DNA of 51,996 nt from Clostridiales bacterium (lineage in GTDB: Bacteria > Bacillota > Clostridia > Oscillospirales > CAG-272). Positions 25,360 through 35,372 of the stretch are shown here, one piece after another. The notes under the pieces were generated by a model that had not been told where the DNA came from, searched no databases, and was given only the letters and a program-made list of their open reading frames with translations. The position numbers and the translations under genes were made by a program. Each line of letters starts with the position of its first letter. The stretch's first letter is position 1. The DNA is taken from the NCBI GenBank assembly GCA_022800625.1, contig JAAWQR010000014.1, positions 1 through 51,996 on the forward strand, given 5' to 3'.

Positions 25360-25890
25360 TTACTCAGCAGCAACTTCAGAAACCTCAGCCGGAGCTTCTC
25401 CGCTTTTGTCGATAATAGCCTGAAGACCATATACAAGACCGTAGAGAGGTGACTGGATACTTCCGAGGATCTTTCCGACGAGAACTTCTCTCGGCGGGAT
25501 CTCAGCAAGATCGTTAACGGTTGCAGCATCAACTACAGCGCCGTCAAGGAAGCCTGCACGGATTTCAAATGTTTCGATCTTTTCCGCATATTTCTTAAGA
25601 ATTTTTGCGGGAGCAATCGGATCTTCGGCGCTTACTGCGACAGCGTTCATGCCTTCAAGGTGCTGCTTCATATCACCGAAACCGACCTTGTCGCATGCAA
25701 GTCCGATAAGTGTGTTCTTTACAACAGAATACTCAACGCCCGCTTCGCGAAGCTCTGCACGCATCTTTGTATCGTCTTCAACAGTGATTCCCTGATATTT
25801 AACAAGGACGCCTGAAGCAGCCTTTTCAAATTTGTCTGCAAGCTCGGCTACAGCCGCTTTTTTCTGCTCTAAAATCTTCTCGCTTGGCAT
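25360..25890 (-). CDS. rplJ: 50S ribosomal protein L10
   Basis: This 176-residue stalk-base protein begins with the typical MPSEKILEQKKAAVAELADKF and carries VEYSVVKNTLIGLACDK. The C-terminal helix that binds L7/L12 dimers ends in an acidic Ala-rich tail. Length is normal. GGAGGA lies before the ATG. The operon is rplJ-rplL only. Expression is likely controlled by the leader and terminator at 25934-26040, where L10 (with L12) binds its own mRNA in known systems. Confidence 0.98.
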   Translation of the reverse strand: MPSEKILEQKKAAVAELADKFEKAASGVLVKYQGITVEDDTKMRAELREAGVEYSVVKNTLIGLACDKVGFGDMKQHLEGMNAVAVSAEDPIAPAKILKKYAEKIETFEIRAGFLDGAVVDAATVNDLAEIPPREVLVGKILGSIQSPLYGLVYGLQAIIDKSGEAPAEVSEVAAE

Positions 25891-25933
25891 GTTTTCTCCT
25901 CCTTATGATAAGATTCAGACAGCGAACAAAAAA

Positions 25934-26040
25934 GTCTTTTCCGACTGCGCCGAAAAAGACCTGTAATCATATGTTACGGTTTCTCCTCGGCAGGAAAGCC
26001 TGTGGCTTTTACTGTAACCTGCTGTCTGCGGTTCAACAAC
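25934..26040 (-). promoter_or_regulatory. Ribosomal protein L10 leader with intrinsic terminator
   Basis: On the minus strand, the segment from 26040 to about 25961 has the L10-leader hallmarks CCGCAGACAGCAGG and CCTGCCGAGG. Next comes a terminator hairpin, GTCTTTTTCGG paired with CGGAAAAGAC (25934-25960), followed by TTTTTTG. In known L10 leaders the protein binds the kink-turn-like upper stem. A terminator right after the leader points to transcription attenuation here. The leader family was recognised by eye. Confidence 0.85.
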
Positions 26041-26046
26041 ATTTAG

Positions 26047-26075
26047 ATTATATTACATTTAGCATCGGTTGTCAA
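26047..26075 (-). promoter_or_regulatory. Consensus promoter of the rplJL operon
   Basis: On the minus strand, a perfect TTGACA (26070-26075), 17 bases and a perfect TATAAT (26047-26052). It is placed so that the L10 leader starts close to the expected transcription start. Confidence 0.95.
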
Positions 26076-26091
26076 TACTTTTTGCAAAAAT

Positions 26092-27342
26092 TTATTTTTT
26101 ATCTTTACCTTTTATCGCGTCCCAATATTTTTTGGCCGTCTGCTCCGTCTTGTTTTCGCCGAATGTGTAATATTTTTTATCCTTCAGATCGTCGGGCAGA
26201 TATTGCTGCGATACGTATCTGTTCGGATAATCGTGCGGATATTTGTAGCCTTTGAAGAGCGGACTTCTGAGATGCAGCGGCACCTCAACGCCGAGTCCCG
26301 CTTTTATGTCAGCCGCCGCCGCATCAAGCGCAAGATAAGCAGTATTGGACTTCGGAGCTGTAGCAAGCATAACCGCAGCGTTTGCAAGCGGAATTCTCGC
26401 CTCGGGGAGACCGAGCTCCTTTGCGCTCTCAACACAAGCGCGGGTTATTACCGCCGCCATAGGATATGCAGCGCCTATATCTTCGCTTGCAATGACCATA
26501 AGACGCCTGCATGGCGAAATTATGTCCCCGCCCTCAAGAAGTCTCGCAAGATAAAATACCGCCGCATCGGGATCAGATCCTCTGATAGATTTTTGCAGAC
26601 ATGACAGCAGGTCGTAATGCGTGTCTCCGTCGCGGTCAAAGCTTCCCATTGAAACGGAGGGCAAAAGCTCCGACACGTTTTCAGACTCTATTATTCCGTC
26701 GGGATATGTGCGCAGCGCAAGCTCTGTCATGTTGACGGCACGGCGGACATCCCCTGCCGACGTATTCGCAATGAGCGTCAGCGCATCTCTTGAAATTCTG
26801 CCCATCTCCCCCATATCCGAGGTGACCTTTTCAAGTCTTTTTACAATATCTGCCGCGGCAACTTTTTTAAATTCAAAAACGGCACATCTTGATAGCAAAG
26901 CATCATATATATAATAGTAGGGATTTTCAGTTGTGGAGGCTATAAGAGTTATGCTTCCGTTTTCAATATACTGCAAAAGAGATTGCTGCTGTTTTTTATT
27001 AAAGTACTGTATTTCATCAAGATATAGTACAACTCCATCGCTGCCCGTAACGGATCCGCTTGCAGAGGCTACCTCACGGACATCGGAAAGCGTTGCCGTT
27101 GTTGCGTTAAGCTTATAAAGCTCACAGCCCGAGCTTTCCGCAAGGATTGCGGCAGCAGTCGTTTTACCCGTCCCCGGAGGGCCGAAAAATATAACGGACG
27201 GAAAGCTTCCTCTCTCTGAAAGGCGGCGAAGTATCCCGTTCTTTCCTACAAGTCTTTCCTGCCCAACCATATCGTCAAAACTTGACGGACGCAAAAAATC
27301 CGCAGCAGGCTGCTTTTTCGTTTTTTCCGTATCATGCTGCAT
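26092..27342 (-). CDS. rarA: Replication-associated recombination protein A (RarA/MgsA AAA ATPase)
   Basis: This 416-residue AAA+ protein has Walker A FGPPGTGKTT near residue 55-65, Walker B VLYLDEIQYF, sensor residues ASTTENPYY and the arginine finger SRCAVFEF. The C-terminal half carries the tetramerisation part with HLRSPLFKGYKYPHDYP. RarA acts at stalled replication forks. The start MQHDTEKT was chosen because GGAG lies six bases upstream; an ATG four codons earlier has no proper spacing. The gene ends just upstream of the rplJ promoter. Confidence 0.95.
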   Translation of the reverse strand: MQHDTEKTKKQPAADFLRPSSFDDMVGQERLVGKNGILRRLSERGSFPSVIFFGPPGTGKTTAAAILAESSGCELYKLNATTATLSDVREVASASGSVTGSDGVVLYLDEIQYFNKKQQQSLLQYIENGSITLIASTTENPYYYIYDALLSRCAVFEFKKVAAADIVKRLEKVTSDMGEMGRISRDALTLIANTSAGDVRRAVNMTELALRTYPDGIIESENVSELLPSVSMGSFDRDGDTHYDLLSCLQKSIRGSDPDAAVFYLARLLEGGDIISPCRRLMVIASEDIGAAYPMAAVITRACVESAKELGLPEARIPLANAAVMLATAPKSNTAYLALDAAAADIKAGLGVEVPLHLRSPLFKGYKYPHDYPNRYVSQQYLPDDLKDKKYYTFGENKTEQTAKKYWDAIKGKDKK

Positions 27343-27449
27343 AGCAATCTCCATTCCGCCGCACTTAATCGCCGTGCGATTTAGTGCCCGGCACCAAAAT
27401 AGTAATGAAATTCTCCTGTGTTTCCGAAGAAAACAAAAAACGGAGTGAA

Positions 27450-27492
27450 CCGAATTTTACTGCTTTGAATAAAACAAAGCAGTAAAATTCGG
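27450..27492. repeat. Perfect 18-bp inverted repeat with 7-base loop
   Basis: CCGAATTTTACTGCTTTG (27450-27467) and its exact reverse complement (27475-27492) flank AATAAAA. No T-run follows on either side, so it is not a typical terminator. It lies in the divergent gap (27343-27639) between rarA and the gene at 27640. I see no clear promoter in this gap. Confidence 0.85.
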
Positions 27493-27639
27493 GCGTAATC
27501 GCTTATCTTCCGTTCAGCCTATCGCTGTTTCGACGCATTGTTTTTTTACTGATAAAACATCGGTGCACACAGTTAAGTATATAAAAGCAAAAATCTACCG
27601 TTTACTCACAGTCAAAAATTATTCACCGGGAGGTATCTC

Positions 27640-27996
27640 ATGAAAATAACAGAAAATCGTATGCTCGACGCAGCATACAGCATTATTATTCCTCAGTTTT
27701 CTCAAAGTGAAGAATCGGAAGGGCGTGCCGAAACCGAAATGTGCGCTTTGATGAATCTTTTTTATTCCGGACTCGCCAAAGAAGCGGCGGCATACGTAAA
27801 AAGCGAATGCGGTCACATCAGGCGCTATATGCTGTCTTACCGTGCGGAAGAAGAATCGTCAAATAATTACAAAATCGAAATATCAATTTCAGCCAGGGTA
27901 CTTGAAAACGGCGGAAAAATAGTCACAAGGCGGAGAATTCTCACACAAATTTGGAAAAACGGCACACTTTCAGAGCACTCATTTCTTGATATTTAA
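27640..27996 (+). CDS. Hypothetical protein, 118 residues
   Basis: No family was recognised. The start is well supported by GGGAGG eight bases before the ATG. The protein has no signal peptide or membrane span. Its second half alternates charged and hydrophobic residues (YKIEISISARVLENGGKIVTRRRILTQIW) as in an antiparallel beta-sheet. This faintly recalls the DUF3298/RsiV-like folds of Bacillota, but too weakly to call. It stands alone upstream of the V-ATPase operon and is separated from it by about 230 AT-rich bases. Confidence 0.7.
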   Translation: MKITENRMLDAAYSIIIPQFSQSEESEGRAETEMCALMNLFYSGLAKEAAAYVKSECGHIRRYMLSYRAEEESSNNYKIEISISARVLENGGKIVTRRRILTQIWKNGTLSEHSFLDI

Positions 27997-28147
27997 CACT
28001 CAATAATTATTGTATCGGTAATTGCATAATTTGTCAAGTCTCGCTCGAAAAAGTATTTTTGTGTCATATTATCAGACAAAAAGCATATTGCAGTACAAAT
28101 TTACGACAAAACAGCAAGTTTGTCTAATAATTCGACCGAAAAAACAC

Positions 28148-28176
28148 TTGATTTAAGATTATTTTTGTGGTAAAAT
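28148..28176 (+). promoter_or_regulatory. Promoter of the V-ATPase operon
   Basis: TTGATT (28148-28153), 17 bases, TAAAAT (28171-28176) with TGG before the -10 (extended -10). The transcription start would lie about 40 bases before the GTG of ntpF. Confidence 0.8.
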
Positions 28177-28223
28177 GTGAGAAGAATATATACGATTTTA
28201 CTTATCGGAAAGGAAACCACCCC

Positions 28224-28538
28224 GTGACAGATAATGTAATGGAACGCATTCTTGCTGCAGAGCGCGAAGCCGAAAAAAGGATACGCACGGCGAAGAAAGA
28301 TGCTGCTGACAGAATTTCTCAGGCTGAAGCAGACGCCGCATGTATGATAGACGAAGCCGTAAAGGATGCCGAAACAGCGCTGAAGGCGGCGGCAAAAAAG
28401 GCGCAGGAAAAATCGCTGCAAATAAAAAAGCTGCACACTGACGAAGCTATCTCTGAAGCGGAAAGCATGATCCGCAGCGTCGGAGACCGCTTTGAAAATG
28501 CTGTGGCAGTTGTGGTTCAGGAGATCGTGCGAATCTGA
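28224..28538 (+). CDS. ntpF: V-type ATPase peripheral-stalk subunit (NtpF/AhaH-like)
   Basis: This 104-residue protein is almost entirely an Ala/Glu/Lys-rich coiled coil (AEREAEKRIRTAKKDAADRISQAEADAACMIDEA). This is typical of the G/H-type stalk subunit that opens prokaryotic V-ATPase operons. The start is GTG, ten bases after GGAAAGG; a longer in-frame ATG lies before the likely transcription start and is rejected. It is the first gene of nine in the order F-I-K-E-C-G-A-B-D, which is the E. hirae ntp order. Confidence 0.85.
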   Translation: MTDNVMERILAAEREAEKRIRTAKKDAADRISQAEADAACMIDEAVKDAETALKAAAKKAQEKSLQIKKLHTDEAISEAESMIRSVGDRFENAVAVVVQEIVRI

Positions 28539-28578
28539 AAATAAAGTCCCTTAAACTGCGGGAGAATTTTTCAGATAC

Positions 28579-28647
28579 AATTTGTTTCTTTTGTGTAAGG
28601 ACACAAAATTTTCTTCAATTTTAAGCAGAAGAAAATAAAAACAAATT
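28579..28647 (+). ncRNA. Three-way-junction-like structure between ntpF and ntpI
   Basis: An outer stem AATTTGTTT/AAACAAATT (28579-28587 with 28639-28647) encloses two hairpins. One is TTTTGTGT/ACACAAAA with an AAGG loop (28589-28608). The other is ATTTTCTTC/GAAGAAAAT (28608-28616 with 28628-28636). All pairings are exact. It ends four bases before the AGAAAGG ribosome site of ntpI and could influence its translation or mRNA processing. A class name is not known to me. Confidence 0.55.
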
Positions 28648-28671
28648 CTACAGAAAGGCATAATCATATCG

Positions 28672-30621
28672 ATGGCAATAACAAAAATGAAGCGCTTTTG
28701 CGCCGTAACTCTCCGACGTGACGCCGAAGAAATGATGCGCGGCTTGCAAAAGCTCAGGTGCGTTGATCTGTCTCTCGATACACGGAATCTTACCGATGAG
28801 AATACGGAATCTGACGAGTTTCAAAGAAACAGCCGAAGCGCCGATATTGCAGAGACAGACTCACGGCTTGCAAAATCATCAAAAGCCGAAGAATTTCTCG
28901 CGAGCTTTGAGAAAAAATCATCTTCGTTATTTAAGTCCCCCGATGAAGTATCACTTGACAGACTTGATGAAGAATGGAAGACAGAAGCATGGAAAACAGT
29001 ATCCGAATCATGCGAAATATCGGACAAGCTGAGCTCACTTAAAGCGAACGCAGGCACGGCAAAAAACGCAATTGATTCACTCGAGCCGTGGAAAGGTATA
29101 GCATATCCACTGCCCGAATGCGAGAGCCGCGATACAAAAGCCGTATGCGGAACGCTGTCGGCGAAGCTTGATACAAGTGCTCTTGACGAGAGCCTGTCTG
29201 CTCTCGCATGCGTAACAGAGATACTGCGCAAAACGGATAAAGATATTTTTCTGCGATTCGTAGCGCTGAAATCCGACTTTGACATAGGCGTCGGAATCTT
29301 AAGCTCAAGCGGATTTATTCCGTGCAGTATAACCGCCTCGGCCGAGGACGGATATGCCGACGGAAAAATAAAAGCATATGAGAAAAAAATCAAAGCGGCA
29401 GAAGCGGAAATAAATCGCCTTGAAGAACGCGCTGTCAATATGGCGTCCGAGCTTAAAAAAGTCAGAATATACGCCGACCTGCTTACAACCGAGCTTGCAA
29501 GGCTTGAAGCTGAAGAAAAGCTCACCGTGTCCTCTCATACCGCGATACTTACCGGATGGGTGCCGCAGGACTGCGAAAATGCAGTTTCATCATTTCTCGA
29601 CTTGCGCTCAGACGCATATTCGTTTGAAAACGCAGAAGAGGACGACTCACCGCCTGTAAAGCTTAACAATAATAAATTTTCCGCTCAGTTTGAACCTGTA
29701 ATAGAGCTTTATTCACCGCCGCAATACGGTTCGTTTGATCCGACGGCAATAATGTCGCTGTTTTATTTCATTATCTTCGGCCTGATGCTCGCTGACGTCG
29801 GATACGGACTTCTGCTGAGTCTCGGCTGCTTTGTGGCAATAAAGCTAATGAAGCCTCGCGGAAACACAAGGAAAATGCTCACCATGTTCGCACTGTGCGG
29901 AATATCCTGCACCGTCATGGGCGTGCTGTTCGGCGGATATTTCTCCGACGCACCATCGGCAATCATGCAGAATTGGTTCGGCGTAGAATCTCCTCCCGAG
30001 CTTGCCCTGCTCTTCAATCCGCTGACCTCTCCAATCCCATTCCTTGCAGTCTCTCTCGGAGTCGGAGCCGTTCATCTGATATGCGCGCTTGCTATCAAGT
30101 TTTACGTTGTATGGGTAAGCGGAAAAAAGCTCGATGCAATTTTCGATCAGGGAAGCTGGATCATACTGTTTCTCGGAGCGGGAATATGTCTCGTCGCACA
30201 AACCGTCGGGCTTGCGCTGGTCGCGCTCGGCGTACTCATGCTTGTTTTAACTCAGGGAAGATCGCAGAAAAACATTTTTATGAAGCTGTTTAAAGGAATA
30301 GCAAGCCTTTACGATATCGTCGGATACATTTCTGACCTGCTGTCGTATTCAAGAATACTTGCGCTCGGACTTGCTTCAATGGTAATCGGAAGCGTGTTTA
30401 ATGTCCTCGGAACGATCCCCGGATTTTCAGTATTCGGCGTGATATTCTTTGTCGTGATATTTACTGTCGGTCATCTGCTCAATCTTGCGATAAACCTGCT
30501 CGGTACATTTGTCCATACGGCAAGGCTTCAGTATATCGAATTTTTCGGAAAATTTTACGAAGACGGCGGACGCATGTTTGAACCTCTCACCCCGAGAAGT
30601 AAGTACGTAATATTTAAGTAA
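28672..30621 (+). CDS. ntpI: V-type ATPase subunit I (a subunit, membrane stator)
   Basis: This 649-residue protein has a soluble N-terminal half with two coiled-coil stretches (about 20-120 and 225-290) and a membrane half from about residue 345. Around eight spans are visible, starting with FDPTAIMSLFYFIIFGLMLADVGYGLLLSL. The conserved SYSRILALGLASMVIG near residue 558 contains the arginine that meets the c-ring carboxylate. It forms the ion half-channels and holds the stator. The ATG lies 13 bases after GAAAGG. Confidence 0.95.
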   Translation: MAITKMKRFCAVTLRRDAEEMMRGLQKLRCVDLSLDTRNLTDENTESDEFQRNSRSADIAETDSRLAKSSKAEEFLASFEKKSSSLFKSPDEVSLDRLDEEWKTEAWKTVSESCEISDKLSSLKANAGTAKNAIDSLEPWKGIAYPLPECESRDTKAVCGTLSAKLDTSALDESLSALACVTEILRKTDKDIFLRFVALKSDFDIGVGILSSSGFIPCSITASAEDGYADGKIKAYEKKIKAAEAEINRLEERAVNMASELKKVRIYADLLTTELARLEAEEKLTVSSHTAILTGWVPQDCENAVSSFLDLRSDAYSFENAEEDDSPPVKLNNNKFSAQFEPVIELYSPPQYGSFDPTAIMSLFYFIIFGLMLADVGYGLLLSLGCFVAIKLMKPRGNTRKMLTMFALCGISCTVMGVLFGGYFSDAPSAIMQNWFGVESPPELALLFNPLTSPIPFLAVSLGVGAVHLICALAIKFYVVWVSGKKLDAIFDQGSWIILFLGAGICLVAQTVGLALVALGVLMLVLTQGRSQKNIFMKLFKGIASLYDIVGYISDLLSYSRILALGLASMVIGSVFNVLGTIPGFSVFGVIFFVVIFTVGHLLNLAINLLGTFVHTARLQYIEFFGKFYEDGGRMFEPLTPRSKYVIFK

Positions 30622-31311
<690 letters not shown>

Positions 31312-31359
31312 AATAAGGCACAGTATGTAAACTACAACAATGAAAGGCGAAACTCAAAG

Positions 31360-32043
31360 ATGAACAATCTTGAACTTATACTTGAGAGAATCGTCAGTGA
31401 CAGCAGGGCCGAAGCTCTGAAAATTACATCTGACGCCGACTTAAAGACGGAAGATATAAAACAGCGCGCCGAGGACAGATGCAGTGACATCAGACGCAGT
31501 GCAGAAAATGCCGCAATGAAAGAATACGGGCTTATCATTTCCCGTGCACAAAGCTCGGCGGCTATGGAAAAGAGAGAAATAATTCTAAAAGCAAAAACAG
31601 AGCTTATCGAACGCGTATTCCGTGACGCGGAAAGCTTTATATGCGCTCTTCCAGACAAAAAATATAATGAAGTTATGGCACGTTTGCTTGCCGACGCGGT
31701 AAGTGACAGGATGAACACAGTCCGTTCCATGACAGAGGTTTATTCCGACAGTGAATTCGAGGGCGAAGCGGATATTCCGTTTGAGGTTTTGATGAACGAA
31801 AAGGATAAAGGCTCAGGAGCACGCGATATCATTACGCTTGCAGAGAAAATAATTTCCGATCGTGTCAAGTCAAAACCGACAATCTTGCTCTCGGAAAGCT
31901 CCATAGACGCCCCCGGAGGATTTATCGTCAGATACGGCATGTCGGAAACGAACTGCACGGTAGAAGTAATGATCCGATCTTTAAAGGAGCGTATGTATTC
32001 AAAGGTTGCCGCAGAGCTTTTTCAAACGGAAAATAAGGCTTGA
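31360..32043 (+). CDS. ntpE: V-type ATPase subunit E (peripheral stalk)
   Basis: The 227-residue protein has an N-terminal helical half (about 1-105: DADLKTEDIKQRAEDRCSDIRRSAENAA) that pairs with NtpF to form the stalk. A globular C-terminal half includes RYGMSETNCTVEVMIRSLKE. Its position between the ring and subunit C matches the family order. GAAAGG lies 12 bases before the ATG. Confidence 0.9.
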   Translation: MNNLELILERIVSDSRAEALKITSDADLKTEDIKQRAEDRCSDIRRSAENAAMKEYGLIISRAQSSAAMEKREIILKAKTELIERVFRDAESFICALPDKKYNEVMARLLADAVSDRMNTVRSMTEVYSDSEFEGEADIPFEVLMNEKDKGSGARDIITLAEKIISDRVKSKPTILLSESSIDAPGGFIVRYGMSETNCTVEVMIRSLKERMYSKVAAELFQTENKA

Positions 32044-32070
32044 CGTTGCTGTATTAAAGGGGAATTCGGT

Positions 32071-33081
32071 ATGAAAAACATAAATGACAACAACTATATA
32101 TATGCCTCAACCCTTGTCAGAGCAGCGGACGGCGTCGGAACGGAAAGAGAACGGCTTGACCGCGCCCTTGACTGTAAAAGTCCGCAGGCTTTATATGATG
32201 CTCTTCGTGAATTCGGGATTGCCGAAGAATCAGACGCAGCTCAAACGTCGGATACATCGGTAAAAACAGAATTGCTTCTGAATAATGCTTTGGAAAAGGC
32301 TGTTTCTCTTGTGAAAAATTCCGCGCCGATGTCGGAAATTTACGATTTTCTGCTCTATAAATACGACTGTAATAATATAAAGGTTGCAATAAAGTGCTCG
32401 ATTCTGAACACTGACGGAAAAAATCTTTATTACTCCTGCGGAACAGTTTCACCCGAAACCGTAAAAAAATGCGTAGCGGACAGAGATTTTAAAGCGCTGC
32501 CGTTTCATATGGGAGAGGCGGCAAGCGAAGCCGTCAGTGCATATGAAAAAACAGGTGAAGCAAGGGAAATCGATTTGTCACTCGACCGAGCCTGCTTTGC
32601 CGATATGGCTGAGTCGGCACGGGATTCGGGAGTTGATTTTTTTGCTCGCTATACCGAGGCTCTCGCAGACAGTGTAAATATTCGCACGGCTGTCAGAATA
32701 TCAGACTCGAACCTTTCGAATGCCGCCGCAGCCGCTCTCATGAAGCGTGCGGCTGTCCCCGGAGGAACTGTAAACACCGAGATATTTTTATCGGACAGCG
32801 GCGTATTCTCTGCTTCGGAGATAATCGGAGCGCTTCCCCTCTCACCGATAAAAAGCGCGCTCACAGGCGCAGACTCGTATGCAAGCATAAATGCCGCGCT
32901 CAACGGATTTTTAGCAAATACAGTCTCAAAATATTCCGCAAAACCTTTCGGTGCGGAAGTTCCCGCATGTTTTTTGATCAACCGCGCGCGTGAAATAACG
33001 TATTACCGAAAGCTTGCGGCGCTGATAAGTGACGGCGTTACTAAAAAAGAAGTTTTGAAAGAAAGGCTGGGGCTGTCCTGA
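32071..33081 (+). CDS. ntpC: V-type ATPase subunit C (d subunit)
   Basis: This 336-residue helical protein couples the central shaft to the c-ring. Recognisable parts are YIYASTLVRA near the start, FLLYKYDCNNIKVAIKCSI near 90-110 (the family motif YDxxNIK), and NIRTAVRISD. Length fits the family (about 330). AAAGGGG precedes the ATG. The stop overlaps the start of ntpG (TGATG), so the two are probably translated in a coupled way. Confidence 0.92.
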   Translation: MKNINDNNYIYASTLVRAADGVGTERERLDRALDCKSPQALYDALREFGIAEESDAAQTSDTSVKTELLLNNALEKAVSLVKNSAPMSEIYDFLLYKYDCNNIKVAIKCSILNTDGKNLYYSCGTVSPETVKKCVADRDFKALPFHMGEAASEAVSAYEKTGEAREIDLSLDRACFADMAESARDSGVDFFARYTEALADSVNIRTAVRISDSNLSNAAAAALMKRAAVPGGTVNTEIFLSDSGVFSASEIIGALPLSPIKSALTGADSYASINAALNGFLANTVSKYSAKPFGAEVPACFLINRAREITYYRKLAALISDGVTKKEVLKERLGLS

Positions 33082-33416
33082 TGGCTGAAATTGCTGTAAT
33101 AGGAAAACGCGAGGAAGCTCTGTGCTATCTCGCTGCCGGATTTACCGTATATGAGGCGGGAGACGCGGAGAGCGCAAGAAACGCTCTGAGACAGAGTGCC
33201 CTCGACGGATGCGCCGCCGTATTTCTGACAAGCGAGTATTCGTTTATCGCGCTTGAAGACGAATTTTCCCTGTCGGAAGCTTTAACCCCTGCGATAATTC
33301 CACTGCCTACCGTAAGCGGTGACAACAAATCGGCAGAAGTTCGCGACGTGGGTACTTCCCTGCTTAAAAAATATGTGGAACGAGCTGTCGGAGCAGATAT
33401 TATCTTCCGAGACTGA
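33081..33416 (+). CDS. ntpG: V-type ATPase subunit F
   Basis: The 111-residue protein has the subunit F beginning MAEIAVIGKREEALCYLAAGF and the conserved mid-part FLTSEYSFIALEDEF followed by PAIIPLPT. It belongs to the central shaft together with subunit D. The start overlaps the ntpC stop. The C-terminal helix ends in KKYVERAVGADIIF, as usual. Confidence 0.92.
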   Translation: MAEIAVIGKREEALCYLAAGFTVYEAGDAESARNALRQSALDGCAAVFLTSEYSFIALEDEFSLSEALTPAIIPLPTVSGDNKSAEVRDVGTSLLKKYVERAVGADIIFRD

Positions 33417-33595
33417 AACTCTGAAAAAGCGCATCACAGGCGGAGCACAAGAGAAGCCGAGCGCTTCTTACGGCTCTGATATATCCTGCTTCCTTATTAA
33501 AATTTTCCGCTTTTCATATAAAGCGAGAATTAACCCTAAGTAATTTCATCACGCTGAGCGTGAAATACCGGTTAGAAAGGTATGGATACCCATAA
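33417..33595 (+). other. Gap before ntpA with two hairpins
   Basis: This gap of 179 bases contains CGCTTT/AAAGCG (around 33511-33528) and CACGC/GCGTG (around 33550-33562, with flanking ATTT/AAAT). The ribosome site AGAAAGGTATGG follows. No gene or promoter is evident. It may be an mRNA processing or stability element like the gap before ntpK. Confidence 0.4.
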
Positions 33596-35347
33596 ATGAC
33601 TGAAGGAAAAATCATAAAAATATCCGGTCCGCTCGTTGTTGCCGAAGGTATGCGCGAGGCTGACATGTTCGACGTTGTACGCGTCGGACGTGACAGACTG
33701 ATCGGAGAGATCATTGAAATGCACGGAGACCGCGCGTCAATACAGGTATATGAAGAAACGGCGGGACTCGGACGCGGAGACGCCGTAGTGTCAACCGACG
33801 CTCCGCTGTCGGTTGAGCTCGGTCCCGGACTCATAAAAAATATGTTTGACGGAATACAGCGACCGCTCGAAAAAATGAGAGAGGTTGCAGGAGCTAATAT
33901 AACAAGAGGAATCGATCTTCCGGCTCTTGATCACGAGAAAAAATGGGAATTCTTCGCTTCCGCAAAAATGGACGACACTGTAACAGGAGGCGACATTATC
34001 GGATATGTCGAGGAAACTGACGTTATCAGGCACAAGATAATGGTTCCCCCAGGAGTATCGGGTAAGATCGGATATCTTCTGTCGGGTAAATATACCGTAG
34101 AAGAAAAAATAGGCTCTGTAATTACCGAAAGCGGTGAGACAGTTGAGCTGCATCTCATGCAGAAATGGCCTGTAAGACGTGCACGTCCGTATGCTAAGAA
34201 GCTGCCGCCCAATGTTCCGATGATAACAGGCCAAAGAACGATCGACACTCTATTCCCGATAGCAATGGGAGGTACAGCGTGCGTTCCCGGTCCCTTCGGC
34301 TCAGGTAAAACCGTTGTACAGCATCAGCTTGCAAAATGGAGCAATGTTGATCTTGTCGTATATATAGGCTGCGGCGAGCGCGGAAACGAAATGACCGACG
34401 TTCTCCGCGAATTCCCCGAGATCATAGACCCGAGAACGGGCAAATCCCTGATGGAGAGAACGATACTTATTGCAAATACTTCGGACATGCCGGTAGCGGC
34501 ACGTGAAGCATCGATCTACACGGGAATTACCATAGCCGAATATTTCAGAGATATGGGGCTGTCAGTTGCGGTTATCGCAGACTCCACATCACGCTGGGCA
34601 GAAGCTCTCCGTGAGATGAGCGGAAGACTTGAAGAAATGCCGGGTGATGAAGGATATCCCGCATACCTTACCTCACGTCTCGCACAGTTTTATGAACGCG
34701 CAGGATCTGTCGTTTGCCTAGGCAGCGACGGACGAGAGGGTGCGCTGACCGCAATCGGAGCCGTGTCTCCTCCGGGAGGAGATATATCAGAACCTGTATC
34801 TCAGGCTACTCTCCGAATTGTTAAGGTATTCTGGGGGCTTGATTCCTCTCTTGCCTACAGACGTCACTTCCCTGCCATCAACTGGATGACCTCATATTCG
34901 CTGTACAAAGACAGACTTGCCTCTTGGTACGGCGAAAACATAGACAGAGAGTGGACCGACATGTCCGCTGAAGTTTCGAGAGTTCTTCAAAAAGAATCCG
35001 AGCTTGATGAAATTGTTAAGCTTGTCGGAGTAGACGCGCTCTCGCAGGAAGACAGGCTTACGCTTGAAATTGCAAGATCGCTGAGAGAAGATTTTCTGCA
35101 GCAGGACGCATTCTCTGATATTGACGCTTACGCGTCGCTGGGAAAGCAGTTCGCGCTTGTTAAACTTATCTTCTATTTCAGAGATAAAGCTGAAGATGCG
35201 CTCGCACGCGGAGCAGACGTACAAAAAATATCTACACTGCCTGTATTAGAGGCAATCGGACGCGCAAAAAGCACGGCTGAAGAAGATTATAACAGAGTAT
35301 TCGCTGAAATACGCGAAAGGATAGACAGAGAGCTGTCAGAGCTCTGA
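33596..35347 (+). CDS. ntpA: V-type ATPase catalytic subunit A
   Basis: This 583-residue protein hydrolyses ATP. The P-loop GPFGSGKT is at 232-239, the catalytic glutamate lies in GCGERGNEM, and Walker B is [35 protein letters not shown]. The extra non-homologous region typical of A subunits is at about 110-200. The ATG overlaps the stop of a five-codon upstream ORF (MDTHK, ATGA overlap). That ORF begins one base after the GAAAGG site, so initiation could involve it. Otherwise the spacing from GAAAGG is long (15 bases). Confidence 0.98.
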   Translation: MTEGKIIKISGPLVVAEGMREADMFDVVRVGRDRLIGEIIEMHGDRASIQVYEETAGLGRGDAVVSTDAPLSVELGPGLIKNMFDGIQRPLEKMREVAGANITRGIDLPALDHEKKWEFFASAKMDDTVTGGDIIGYVEETDVIRHKIMVPPGVSGKIGYLLSGKYTVEEKIGSVITESGETVELHLMQKWPVRRARPYAKKLPPNVPMITGQRTIDTLFPIAMGGTACVPGPFGSGKTVVQHQLAKWSNVDLVVYIGCGERGNEMTDVLREFPEIIDPRTGKSLMERTILIANTSDMPVAAREASIYTGITIAEYFRDMGLSVAVIADSTSRWAEALREMSGRLEEMPGDEGYPAYLTSRLAQFYERAGSVVCLGSDGREGALTAIGAVSPPGGDISEPVSQATLRIVKVFWGLDSSLAYRRHFPAINWMTSYSLYKDRLASWYGENIDREWTDMSAEVSRVLQKESELDEIVKLVGVDALSQEDRLTLEIARSLREDFLQQDAFSDIDAYASLGKQFALVKLIFYFRDKAEDALARGADVQKISTLPVLEAIGRAKSTAEEDYNRVFAEIRERIDRELSEL

Positions 35348-35372
35348 GAGATTCGGAAAGGATTTGACTCTT

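Noticed and set aside
28167..28223. Longer ntpF start
   Set aside because: It overlaps the predicted -10 box; the GTG at 28224 has a proper ribosome site.
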